Shown here piece by piece: positions 5,068 to 11,200 of a stretch of 11,200 nucleotides of DNA. The DNA lies in contig JBEANL010000020.1 in assembly GCA_041165405.1 (NCBI GenBank), positions 1 to 11,200 on the forward strand. Direction: 5' to 3'. The position numbers and the translations under genes are program-made. Under the pieces are notes generated by a model that worked only from the letters and a program-made list of their open reading frames with translations, did not search any database and had not been told where the DNA came from. The DNA is from Methylopumilus sp009926035 (GTDB taxonomy: Bacteria; Pseudomonadota; Gammaproteobacteria; Burkholderiales; Methylophilaceae). Numbering within the stretch: position 1 is the stretch's first letter; each line of letters opens with the position of its first letter.

Positions 5068-7788
5068 ATGAGCATGTATATTCAGCAAAAATCATTAACG
5101 AGTCAATTAATAGGCAAGAATCTTGCTCACACTTATTATTGTTCGCCTTATATAAAAAGATTATTTGAGGCTGATCAAGATCTTGAACAAAAGTCACTTG
5201 AACACCTAAGTCATCCATTTAGTCGTCAAGAGATGGAATCATGGCTGAATAACCGCCAAATTTCAGATGAAGTAGGTTTAAATCAATCTCTTCGTAAATT
5301 ACGACAATACGTTATCGCCAATATCATTCTTCGCGATCTTAATAAACTAGGTGATTTAGATGAAGTTTTAGTATCAGTTACTACGCTTGCTGAAATAACT
5401 TTAATTCAAGCACATCAATTTCATTTCAATTCCCTTAAGAACATTCATGGCTCCCCGATAGGATTAAATAGTGAAGAGCAACTATTAAGTATTGTTGGTA
5501 TGGGTAAGTTAGGTGGAGAAGAGCTCAATGTCTCATCTGATATTGATCTTATTTTTACATATCCCGAAGAAGGGGAAACTGAAGGTAAAGAATCTATAAC
5601 CAATCAAAGCTTTTTTATTAAGCTTTGCAAAAAAATCATATCGAGTCTCAATGACATCACCGAAGATGGATTTGTATTTCGTGTTGATATGCAATTAAGA
5701 CCTTTTGGTTCAGAGGGACAAATTACATGCAGTTATCAGATGCTAGAAGATTATTATCAAAAATATGGAAGGGAATGGGAAAGATATGCCTGGGTGAAAG
5801 GTCGCGTTATATTTGGGCCACAAATAGAGCTTAACAAAATTATTGACCCTTTTGTATATCGCAGGTACTTAGATTATGGTGCATTAAATTCTATGCGCGA
5901 CTTAAAGAGTCAAATTCAAAATGATGTTAATAAAAGAGGCATTCAAGAAAATATTAAACTTGGTCGAGGCGGCATTCGCAAGATTGAATTTATCGTGCAG
6001 GTTTATCAATTAATTAGAGGTGGTCAAGATAAAGCCTTAAAACTAAAATCACTTTTGCCGACATTAAAACTTCTAGAAGCTAAAAATTTACTATCTACTG
6101 AAGCTGTCAAATTATTATCTGAAGCTTATCGATTCTTAAGAAATCTTGAGCATAGACTTCAGTATATGGAAGACTTGCAAACTCAAGAGCTACCAAAGTC
6201 TGATGAAAGCAAATTAAGAGTCGCAAAATCGATGCAATATGAGAATTGGAGTTTATTTTATCGAGATCTTGAGATTCATAGAGCAAACGTAGAATTTTAT
6301 TTTGACGAAGTTTTTAAAGAGGCCATTAAAGATGAGGATTCGCCTCAATTAAATATGGCTAAAGCACTTTGGCATAGCACTTTGAAGTTAGAGGATGCAC
6401 ATCAGCATCTCGAGAATTTAGGATTTAAATCACCGAGTGAGACTTATCGAGTACTTGATGGACTCAAGCATAGTTCACGTTATCTTCATTTACCTGAATC
6501 GAGTCGGCAACGATTCGATTTGCTTATGCCTTTAATTATAAATGAAGTCTCTTTGACGTCGGCTTCTTATACAGTAATGATAAGAATGATCTCAGTTTTA
6601 GAGAGTATATGTCGGCGTGCAAGTTATCTTGCGATGCTCACAGAAAATCCGAGTGCGCTAAAGATACTTATTAAATTATCTGAAGCAGGCCCTTGGCTAT
6701 CTCAATACCTCGTTCAGCACCCGATTTTAATTGATGAGCTTCTTGATATTAAACATTTTTACACGAAACCAGATTTTGCTGAAATAAAAGTGAGACTTCA
6801 AAAAGATTTACTGAATACTCAGGATGATATTGAGCAGCAAATGAATGTGATGCGGAATATTAAGCATGCCACTATTTTTAAATTAGCAGCGCTTGAGGTG
6901 ATAGGAGATGTATCAGTTGAAAATCTTTCTGATTATTTAACTGAGCTTGCTGATTTATTGATTGAAGAAACATTATATTTAGTTTGGAATCATCTGTATT
7001 CAGAGCAAACGGATTTACCTAAGTTTGCAGTAATTGCATATGGAAAATTTGGTGGTAAAGAAATGAGCTATACGTCAGATTTAGACGTTGTATTTATCTA
7101 TGATGATGACCGAGATGGTATGGCCGAAAAATATGCAAGATTTGCACAGCGTATTAATAGTTGGCTAAATACTTATACATCCTCAGGTGTACTTTATGAA
7201 ATTGATCTCGCATTAAGACCTGATGGTGCTAGTGGGCTTTTAGTGAGTTCAATTAATGCTTTTCGAGATTATCAATCAAAGAGGGCATGGACCTGGGAGC
7301 ATCAAGCGATCACACGCGCTAGATTTTGTGCTGGAGACAGAGAAATAGGTAATCAATTTGAAAAGATTCGATTTGATATTTTAAATACTACAAGAGATAT
7401 AAATCAGTTAAAGAAAGATATAGTAGAGATGCGAGAAAAAATGGTCGAAAAACACAAAGTCGATCATCAGTATTTTGATTTAAAGCAAGATCGTGGCGGT
7501 ATTATTGATATTGAATTTATTGTGCAATATTTTGTATTGGCTTTTAGTGCTTCATATAAAGAACTCACTCATAATATAGGCAATATTGGACTACTTAATC
7601 TTTTTAGTAAAAAAAATTTAATAGAAGTTGAAACAGCAAAAAAACTCATTGATGCATACCGCTTATATAGATCACTTCAACATCAATTAGGGCTGGAAGC
7701 TAAACTCGATGGCAAAGTGATACTTTCTAAAGTTAATCATTATCCCATGGAAGTTATATCGATCTGGAAGGAAGTTTTTTTAAATTAA
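5068..7788 (+). CDS. glnE: Bifunctional glutamine synthetase adenylyltransferase/deadenylase
   Basis: GlnE adds AMP to, or removes it from, a Tyr of glutamine synthetase in response to PII protein and glutamine. The 906-residue length fits the family. Two nucleotidyltransferase domains are present. The N-terminal deadenylase (AR) domain has GMGKLGGEELNVSSDIDL (144-161, catalytic Asp158 and Asp160) and RVDMQLRPFGSEG (205-217). The C-terminal adenylyltransferase (AT) domain has AYGKFGGKEMSYTSDLDV (657-674, Asp671 and Asp673) and a later IDLALRPDGASGLL. Helical PII/GS-binding regions link and follow them, with the repeated RGGI-IEFIVQ motif after each domain (LGRGGIRKIEFIVQ and DRGGIIDIEFIVQ). 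All key acidic residues are intact. A second Met two codons on (5074) is an alternative start. It is preceded by 108 bases without genes and probably has its own promoter. Confidence 0.97.
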   Translation: MSMYIQQKSLTSQLIGKNLAHTYYCSPYIKRLFEADQDLEQKSLEHLSHPFSRQEMESWLNNRQISDEVGLNQSLRKLRQYVIANIILRDLNKLGDLDEVLVSVTTLAEITLIQAHQFHFNSLKNIHGSPIGLNSEEQLLSIVGMGKLGGEELNVSSDIDLIFTYPEEGETEGKESITNQSFFIKLCKKIISSLNDITEDGFVFRVDMQLRPFGSEGQITCSYQMLEDYYQKYGREWERYAWVKGRVIFGPQIELNKIIDPFVYRRYLDYGALNSMRDLKSQIQNDVNKRGIQENIKLGRGGIRKIEFIVQVYQLIRGGQDKALKLKSLLPTLKLLEAKNLLSTEAVKLLSEAYRFLRNLEHRLQYMEDLQTQELPKSDESKLRVAKSMQYENWSLFYRDLEIHRANVEFYFDEVFKEAIKDEDSPQLNMAKALWHSTLKLEDAHQHLENLGFKSPSETYRVLDGLKHSSRYLHLPESSRQRFDLLMPLIINEVSLTSASYTVMIRMISVLESICRRASYLAMLTENPSALKILIKLSEAGPWLSQYLVQHPILIDELLDIKHFYTKPDFAEIKVRLQKDLLNTQDDIEQQMNVMRNIKHATIFKLAALEVIGDVSVENLSDYLTELADLLIEETLYLVWNHLYSEQTDLPKFAVIAYGKFGGKEMSYTSDLDVVFIYDDDRDGMAEKYARFAQRINSWLNTYTSSGVLYEIDLALRPDGASGLLVSSINAFRDYQSKRAWTWEHQAITRARFCAGDREIGNQFEKIRFDILNTTRDINQLKKDIVEMREKMVEKHKVDHQYFDLKQDRGGIIDIEFIVQYFVLAFSASYKELTHNIGNIGLLNLFSKKNLIEVETAKKLIDAYRLYRSLQHQLGLEAKLDGKVILSKVNHYPMEVISIWKEVFLN

Positions 7789-7885
7789 CTGTCATAAGTT
7801 TTTTTCAATTTTAATGATTTACAAATCAAAGTATTTAGAATGTTAGAATGTTTCTTTAAAAAATAAATCAGCAAAATAAAAAATT

Positions 7886-9169
7886 ATGATTAGCGCACTC
7901 ATTATTATCTTCGTCATTACATATGCTTCAATTACCCTTGAACACTCCATAAAAATTAATAAATCAGCCACAGCATTACTTGGTGCAGGATTGTTATGGA
8001 CCATATATGCATTAGCAACTGGTGACCATACACTTGTAGGTCAACAATTATCCGAATCAATAGCTTCTACGGCTGAAATTGTTTTCTTTTTAATTGGTGC
8101 TATGACGATAGTAGAAGTAATTGATGCACATAATGGTTTTGAAGTTATAACCTCTCGTATAAAGACTAAAAAGCTAACATTTTTGCTATGGATCGTAGGA
8201 TTTCTATCCTTCTTTTTAAGTGCTGTATTAGATAATTTAACAGCTACCATCGTGATGATCTCACTCACGAGAAAATTATTACAAAAACAAGAAGATAGAC
8301 TGTTATTTGCAGCAATGGTGGTGATTTCAGCTAACGCCGGAGGTGCTTGGTCGCCCATTGGTGATGTAACAACCACGATGTTATGGATTGGTGGGCAAGT
8401 GACAACATTAGCTATTATTAAAGGTTTATTCTTAGCGTCATTAGCTAATTTAATTGCGCCCTTGTTATTTGTGAGCCATTCAATGAAGGGTAAACTTATT
8501 TCAACACAAGCTAAAACATATAACGCTTCTTCTAGTCTGACATCTGATTTTGAGAGGAACACTATGTTTTATTTAGGCCTCGGAATTTTGATTTTAGTGC
8601 CTGTGTTTAAAACAGTGACACATTTACCACCTTATATGGGCATACTTTTTGGATTGGGCATTCTTTGGTTGGTAGGGGATTTGATACATTACAAGAAGGA
8701 CGATGCTGATAAACAGCAATTCACTCTAGCCCATGCTTTACATCGTATTGACATGACATCGATTGTCTTTTTTATTGGGATTCTATTGGCTGTCGCTACA
8801 CTCGAACATAGCCAAATTCTTCACTCATTCTCTGAGTTTTTAGATAGAACAGTGGGACGTCAGGACTATATTGTCACCTTATTAGGCTTACTAAGTGCTG
8901 TTGTTGATAATGTCCCCCTTGTCGCAGCTTCAATGGGAATGTATGACTTAACGCAATATCCGGCCGATAGTTTCTTATGGGAATTTATGGCTTATTGTGC
9001 AGGTACAGGTGGATCAATACTTATTATTGGTTCGGCTGCAGGGGTTGCTGCTATGGGCTTAGAAAAGATTCCATTTTTTTGGTATGTTAAAAAGATTAGC
9101 TGGTTAGCTTTGATAGGCTATTTTGCAGGCATAGCTATCTATATTACTCAATTTAATTTAACTCACTAA
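7886..9169 (+). CDS. nhaD: NhaD-type Na+/H+ antiporter
   Basis: This inner-membrane antiporter of the ion transporter (IT) superfamily exchanges internal Na+ (or Li+) for protons. The 427-residue chain is hydrophobic, with roughly eleven to thirteen membrane segments in two pseudo-symmetric halves. NhaD signatures are LDNLTATIV (115-123), NAGGAWSPIGDVTTTMLW (150-167), VVDNVPLVAA (339-348) and GTGGSILIIGSAAGVAAMG (373-391). Asp116, Asp160 and Asp340 are candidates for ion coupling. The protein lacks the long N-terminal extension with signal sequence seen in some NhaD proteins. No Shine-Dalgarno site is seen before the ATG. The gene stands alone; a small minus-strand gene converges on it, with six bases between the stop codons. 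Confidence 0.93.
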   Translation: MISALIIIFVITYASITLEHSIKINKSATALLGAGLLWTIYALATGDHTLVGQQLSESIASTAEIVFFLIGAMTIVEVIDAHNGFEVITSRIKTKKLTFLLWIVGFLSFFLSAVLDNLTATIVMISLTRKLLQKQEDRLLFAAMVVISANAGGAWSPIGDVTTTMLWIGGQVTTLAIIKGLFLASLANLIAPLLFVSHSMKGKLISTQAKTYNASSSLTSDFERNTMFYLGLGILILVPVFKTVTHLPPYMGILFGLGILWLVGDLIHYKKDDADKQQFTLAHALHRIDMTSIVFFIGILLAVATLEHSQILHSFSEFLDRTVGRQDYIVTLLGLLSAVVDNVPLVAASMGMYDLTQYPADSFLWEFMAYCAGTGGSILIIGSAAGVAAMGLEKIPFFWYVKKISWLALIGYFAGIAIYITQFNLTH

Positions 9170-9175
9170 TCAGTA

Positions 9176-9265
9176 TTAATGAATTTTTGTTGAACAAATA
9201 GGGCAGGTACATTTCCAGGAATGTACTAACCACTCAAATGCTTCAGTTTTATTTTTATATTTCAT
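9176..9265 (-). CDS. 29-residue Cys-rich microprotein with CxCxxC
   Basis: An ATG at 9265-9263 opens 29 codons ending in TAA at 9178-9176. GAGGGA (9276-9271 on the minus strand) is a strong Shine-Dalgarno site with five bases of spacing. The product has a basic start (MKYKNKTEAF), an amphipathic Trp-containing middle (EWLVHSW) and a tail with three cysteines in CTCPIC plus a terminal His. The CxCxxC...H arrangement could hold zinc or another metal, or form a disulfide, but I recognise no family. It lies after the pqqA terminator on the same strand, so it probably has its own promoter. A perfect 7-bp inverted repeat (9207-9226) inside it could mean that part of this DNA serves instead as the 3' hairpin of nhaD. 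It could be a chance ORF. Confidence 0.42.
   Translation of the reverse strand: MKYKNKTEAFEWLVHSWKCTCPICSTKIH
9207..9226 (+). repeat. Inverted repeat downstream of nhaD
   Basis: GTACATT (9207-9213) and AATGTAC (9220-9226) form a perfect 7-bp stem around a six-base loop, 38 bases after the nhaD stop. No T-run follows, so it is not a standard intrinsic terminator. It could be an mRNA 3'-end stabiliser for nhaD or an operator, and it also falls inside the 29-residue minus-strand ORF. Confidence 0.45.
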
Positions 9266-9349
9266 TTTTTTCCCTCAGATTATTGAACAGCATCAGCGAT
9301 GGCAGATAAGTATCTTTAGTAATAAACTTTATAGCCTTTTAATATATAA

Positions 9350-9377
9350 AAAAAGCCTAGTATGAACCAGGCTTTTT
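9350..9377 (-). terminator. Intrinsic terminator of pqqA
   Basis: AAAAAGCCT (9350-9358) and AGGCTTTTT (9369-9377) form a 9-bp stem with a ten-base loop. On the minus strand the right-hand arm comes first and the stem ends in a T-run (AGGCTTTTTTTATAT), 27 bases after the pqqA stop. On the plus strand it is followed by AATTTTTTC, so it might also stop read-through from nhaD. Confidence 0.8.
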
Positions 9378-9404
9378 AATTTTTTCATTTGTAAAAAAAA
9401 ACAA

Positions 9405-9476
9405 TTACTTGTTCATTACGTACATAGTTACTTCAAAGCCAAAACGCATTTCTGTAGCTGCTGGAGTTGTCCACAT
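9405..9476 (-). CDS. pqqA: Coenzyme PQQ precursor peptide PqqA
   Basis: This 23-residue ribosomal peptide is the backbone from which pyrroloquinoline quinone is made. The radical-SAM enzyme PqqE, with the chaperone PqqD, links a Glu and a Tyr side chain; proteolysis and PqqB/PqqC then finish the cofactor. The sequence begins MWTTPAATEM, a typical PqqA start, and contains FGFEVTMYV with the reacting Glu15 and Tyr19 in the invariant E-x3-Y spacing. The Shine-Dalgarno site AGGGG lies seven bases before the ATG (9488-9484 on the minus strand), and an intrinsic terminator follows. pqqB, C, D and E are not next to it, so this is a stand-alone pqqA. PQQ serves periplasmic quinoprotein dehydrogenases such as methanol dehydrogenase, which supports a methylotrophic host by inference. 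Confidence 0.93.
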   Translation of the reverse strand: MWTTPAATEMRFGFEVTMYVMNK

Positions 9477-9517
9477 AATATTTCCCCTAAAAGTTTATTT
9501 TAAAAAAATAATTTACT

Positions 9518-9539
9518 TAACAAGTTTTTTAACTTGCTA
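9518..9539 (-). repeat. Hairpin in the predicted pqqA leader
   Basis: On the minus strand TAGCAAGTT and AACTTGTTA can pair over nine positions (one G-U wobble) around a four-A loop, ending 41 bases before the pqqA ATG. A T-rich tract (TTATTTTTTT) follows after several bases, too far for a standard terminator. It may stabilise or attenuate the pqqA transcript if transcription starts upstream of it. Confidence 0.4.
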
Positions 9540-9582
9540 GATGAATCGTACTCTTTGGATAGATACATCATAGGAAAAATTC

Positions 9583-9600
9583 ACTTAACTTAAGCTAAGT
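9583..9600. promoter_or_regulatory. 18-bp palindrome, possible operator
   Basis: ACTTAACTTAAGCTAAGT is symmetric at 16 of 18 positions around the central CTTAAG. It lies 107 bases upstream of pqqA, and ACTTAAC recurs at 9515-9521. The size and symmetry suit a binding site for a dimeric regulator, but no known consensus was recognised. Confidence 0.3.
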
Positions 9601-9805
9601 AATTTCATGAATACATTAGAGACATACTTGTGCTCTAAGACCCACAGCGGATTTATAAATAAGTTTTTTTCATGTCTTGTTTCAATTAATCCCTCATTTC
9701 TTTATAAAGTTACTTGTTAAGAATATGGAAGGTTAATATATTTGCTGGTAGATTTATCTATCTATCGAATGTTATGGAAAATTAGTTTAGAAAATTTAAT
9801 CTACT

Positions 9806-10132
9806 ATGTTATATTTATGCGCTATGTTAAAGCGTCTTTTTAGTACTTTATGCCTAATTTTTCTGTTTGCTTTTACTCAGCAAGCATCGATTGCGCATGA
9901 AATAAGTCATATTGAAGATTCTGTAAAACATACTCAATCACATAAATCAGATTTACATTCATGTAGTCAGTGTGTCAGTTTCGCAAAACTTCAACATGTA
10001 AACGATAGTGTATTTGTGTTTAATGTTGAGGAAACCAAACAATATGTAACATTTGTTTCTCATTTAAATTCATACCAATCTCTCACAGCAATTTATTTTG
10101 CTGCACGCGCACCCCCTAAAACTCAGTATTAA
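9806..10132 (+). CDS. Small exported His/Cys-rich protein, DUF2946-like
   Basis: The product is 108 residues from the first ATG. A second ATG at 9824 (Met7) gives MLKRLFSTLCLIFLFAFTQQ, a tighter signal peptide ending near ASIA, and may be the true start (102 residues). The mature part is rich in possible metal ligands: His/Glu/Asp-rich HEISHIEDSVKHTQSHKSDLHS followed by a CSQC motif, then a linker and the C-terminal ARAPP sequence. That ARAPP ending and the overall shape match the DUF2946 type of small periplasmic protein often found beside TonB receptors or copper/zinc genes. A periplasmic metal-binding role for zinc or copper is inferred. Neither start has a Shine-Dalgarno site. The receptor gene follows after 68 bases containing a hairpin. 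Confidence 0.7.
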   Translation: MLYLCAMLKRLFSTLCLIFLFAFTQQASIAHEISHIEDSVKHTQSHKSDLHSCSQCVSFAKLQHVNDSVFVFNVEETKQYVTFVSHLNSYQSLTAIYFAARAPPKTQY

Positions 10133-10149
10133 ATTAATTTAAATTTATT

Positions 10150-10172
10150 CCCTTACCTCGCTAAGGGTTTTT
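10150..10172 (+). terminator. Short terminator-like hairpin between the small exported protein and the receptor
   Basis: CCCTTA (10150-10155) and TAAGGG (10162-10167) form a 6-bp stem with a six-base loop, followed directly by five T residues (10168-10172). It could stop or attenuate transcription after the DUF2946-like gene, setting a ratio between that product and the receptor. The stem is short, so read-through is likely. Confidence 0.5.
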
Positions 10173-10200
10173 ACTATTAATTTTACTGGAGTTGTTTGAA

Positions 10201-11200
10201 ATGAAACTCAAAAAAGTATCACTATTATTTTTACTATTGTTGTCTTCATGGGCAATTGCCGCTGATAGGGCCATGTTAACTATTCCAACCACTGCTGTGA
10301 CAGGAAATCCTTTGGGTGTTGGTTCAGATCAGATGGTGGTTCCTATTTCAATTTTAAATGGCCGTGAACTTTCATTAAAACGGGAAAGTACACTGGCTGA
10401 AACTTTAAATAGTGTTCCAGGCGTGAGTAATAGTTCTTTTGGTCCCTCAGTGGGGCGTCCTATGATTCGCGGCATGGATAGTGACCGTATTAGAATTTTA
10501 CAAAATGGTGTGAATAGCATCGATGCGTCTAACTTGAGTTTTGACCATGCCGTTGCGATCGATCCACTCATTATTGAGCAAATTGATGTCATTCGTGGCC
10601 CTGCGACACTTCTTTATGGTGGAGGTGCAGTAGGGGGCGTTATCAATGCGATTGATCATCGCATCCCAAAGGAAAAATTGCAGGGCATTACAGGGCGTGG
10701 TGAGATCAGGTATGGCGGAGCAAATTTAGAGCAAAGTCAAGCCGCAGTGATTGATATTGGCACAGGTAATTTTGTGATGCACCTTGATGCTTATCATCGT
10801 GATGGCAAAAACTATCGCATCCCCGGTAATGCAGTTTCTAATCGACTTCAAACGACCGAAACCTGGGATCCAGAAAAAGGCACTAAAACAGATAATGTTT
10901 ATCCAGGAGATTACACTTCATATTCAACTTATCATGGTAGAAGAAGACTGCTTAATAGCCAATCTGAAACAAAAGGCGGTGCAATCGGTGCCTCTATGAT
11001 TTTTGATAAAGGCTTTGCAGGGTTTAGTTATGCTAAACATCAGAGTGTCTATGGTAGCGTTAAAGAGCCGGGGGTTCATCTCGACATGGATCGGGATCGC
11101 TATGATTTTTCATCAGAACTCAAGGATTTAAATACATTTTTTGATCGAGCTAAATTTAAGGTTGCTTACACAGATTATCAACATCATGAAAAAGAGGGAA
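10201..11200 (+). CDS. TonB-dependent outer-membrane receptor, ZnuD-like (N-terminal 333 codons; cut by window end)
   Basis: An ATG preceded by GGAG (10188-10191, nine bases of spacing) opens a frame that stays open to the window edge. Residues 1-20 are a signal peptide (cleavage near AIA-ADR). The plug domain follows: ISILNGRELSLKRESTLAET (50-69), LNSVPGVSNSSFGPSVGRP (69-87), IRGMDSDRIRILQNG (89-103), EQIDVIRGPATLLYGGGAVG (126-145) and GVINAIDHRIP. Barrel strands begin after about residue 165. The plug wording and the later KEPGVHLDMDRDRYDF and YTDYQHHEKEG segments match the zinc-receptor ZnuD subgroup, whose His/Asp/Glu-rich loops bind metal. Zinc (or another divalent metal) import energised by TonB-ExbB-ExbD is the likely role. 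The adjacent His/Cys-rich protein supports metal traffic. No clear Zur operator was found. Confidence 0.9.
   Translation, partial: MKLKKVSLLFLLLLSSWAIAADRAMLTIPTTAVTGNPLGVGSDQMVVPISILNGRELSLKRESTLAETLNSVPGVSNSSFGPSVGRPMIRGMDSDRIRILQNGVNSIDASNLSFDHAVAIDPLIIEQIDVIRGPATLLYGGGAVGGVINAIDHRIPKEKLQGITGRGEIRYGGANLEQSQAAVIDIGTGNFVMHLDAYHRDGKNYRIPGNAVSNRLQTTETWDPEKGTKTDNVYPGDYTSYSTYHGRRRLLNSQSETKGGAIGASMIFDKGFAGFSYAKHQSVYGSVKEPGVHLDMDRDRYDFSSELKDLNTFFDRAKFKVAYTDYQHHEKEG

Larger units (their letters stand above)
9477..9805. other. Gene-poor 329-base stretch: pqqA leader/promoter region and upstream region of the small exported protein
   Basis: No convincing gene was found on either strand; the longest readings (37 codons at 9607-9720 plus, 23 codons at 9571-9500 minus) have no Shine-Dalgarno site or recognisable sequence. 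The stretch must hold the promoter of pqqA (leftward) and that of the DUF2946-like gene (rightward), but no clear -35/-10 pair stands out. It contains a hairpin at 9518-9539, an 18-bp palindrome at 9583-9600, and an ACTTGTTAAG / CTTAACAAGT inverted pair (9712-9721 and 9516-9525). Confidence 0.6.

Noticed and set aside
8041..8562. 173-codon minus-strand ORF inside nhaD
   Set aside because: Shadow of the nhaD coding sequence; its protein shows no domain and the plus-strand NhaD motifs span the same bases.
9500..9571. 23-codon minus-strand ORF ending 23 bases before pqqA, a possible leader peptide
   Set aside because: No Shine-Dalgarno site and Lys/Leu/Ser content expected from AT-rich DNA; the hairpin inside it explains the sequence equally well.
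9607..9720. 37-codon plus-strand ORF in the gap upstream of the DUF2946-like gene
   Set aside because: No Shine-Dalgarno site, no recognisable composition or motif; likely chance in a gene-poor stretch.
9771..9830. Zur-like half-sites (GAATGTTATGG, ATGTTATATTTATG) near the DUF2946-like gene
   Set aside because: Only one half of the expected TGTTAT...ATAACA palindrome is present in each case, so the match is too weak to call a Zur operator.
10329..10592. 87-codon minus-strand ORF inside the receptor gene
   Set aside because: Covers the conserved plug domain of the receptor on the other strand; a shadow reading.
10784..10999. 71-codon plus-strand ORF in another frame of the receptor gene
   Set aside because: Out of frame with the receptor, which stays open and family-like through this region.

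Overview
The window is an AT-rich, gene-dense bacterial chromosome segment. It looks like a Gram-negative proteobacterium: GlnE, a signal-peptidase-II lipoprotein, two TonB-dependent receptor fragments and an NhaD-type antiporter are all present. A canonical 23-residue PqqA precursor peptide points to PQQ biosynthesis. With the low GC and compact spacing, this suggests a streamlined methylotrophic betaproteobacterium of the Methylophilaceae kind (Methylopumilus/Methylotenera/OM43-like). That assignment is inference from style and gene content; no database was consulted.

Left part (1-2575). The N-terminus of an exported, probably TonB-dependent receptor runs leftwards out of the window behind a near-perfect Fur box. 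Next come tsaC/sua5 (tRNA t6A synthesis, + strand), a 40-residue single-membrane-span microprotein gene (- strand) whose stop codon lies one base from the tsaC stop, and a histone-deacetylase-family amidohydrolase with a signal peptide (- strand). A short intergenic region with overlapping, face-to-face promoter-like elements separates the deacetylase from the next cluster.

Central part (2576-9169). Four small envelope genes run on the + strand: a DUF4399 exported protein, a minimal CDF-like membrane protein without the cytoplasmic domain, a DUF4136-like lipoprotein and a DUF6134-like exported protein. They are followed by glnE (control of glutamine synthetase) and nhaD (Na+/H+ antiport).

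Right part (9170-11200). Two very short genes lie on the - strand: a 29-residue Cys-rich microprotein (CxCxxC), and pqqA with its own Shine-Dalgarno site, an intrinsic terminator and a structured leader. A 329-base gene-poor stretch with several ACTTAA-type palindromes follows. The window ends with a His/Cys-rich exported small protein (DUF2946-like) and the first 333 codons of a ZnuD-like TonB-dependent receptor, separated by a small terminator-like hairpin.

No rRNA, tRNA, CRISPR array, insertion sequence or phage gene was seen. Most + strand genes have no visible Shine-Dalgarno sequence. The two microprotein genes, pqqA and the right-hand receptor have clear ones. No obviously new multi-gene defence or biosynthetic system is present; the most useful new items are the short genes and the regulatory structures around them.
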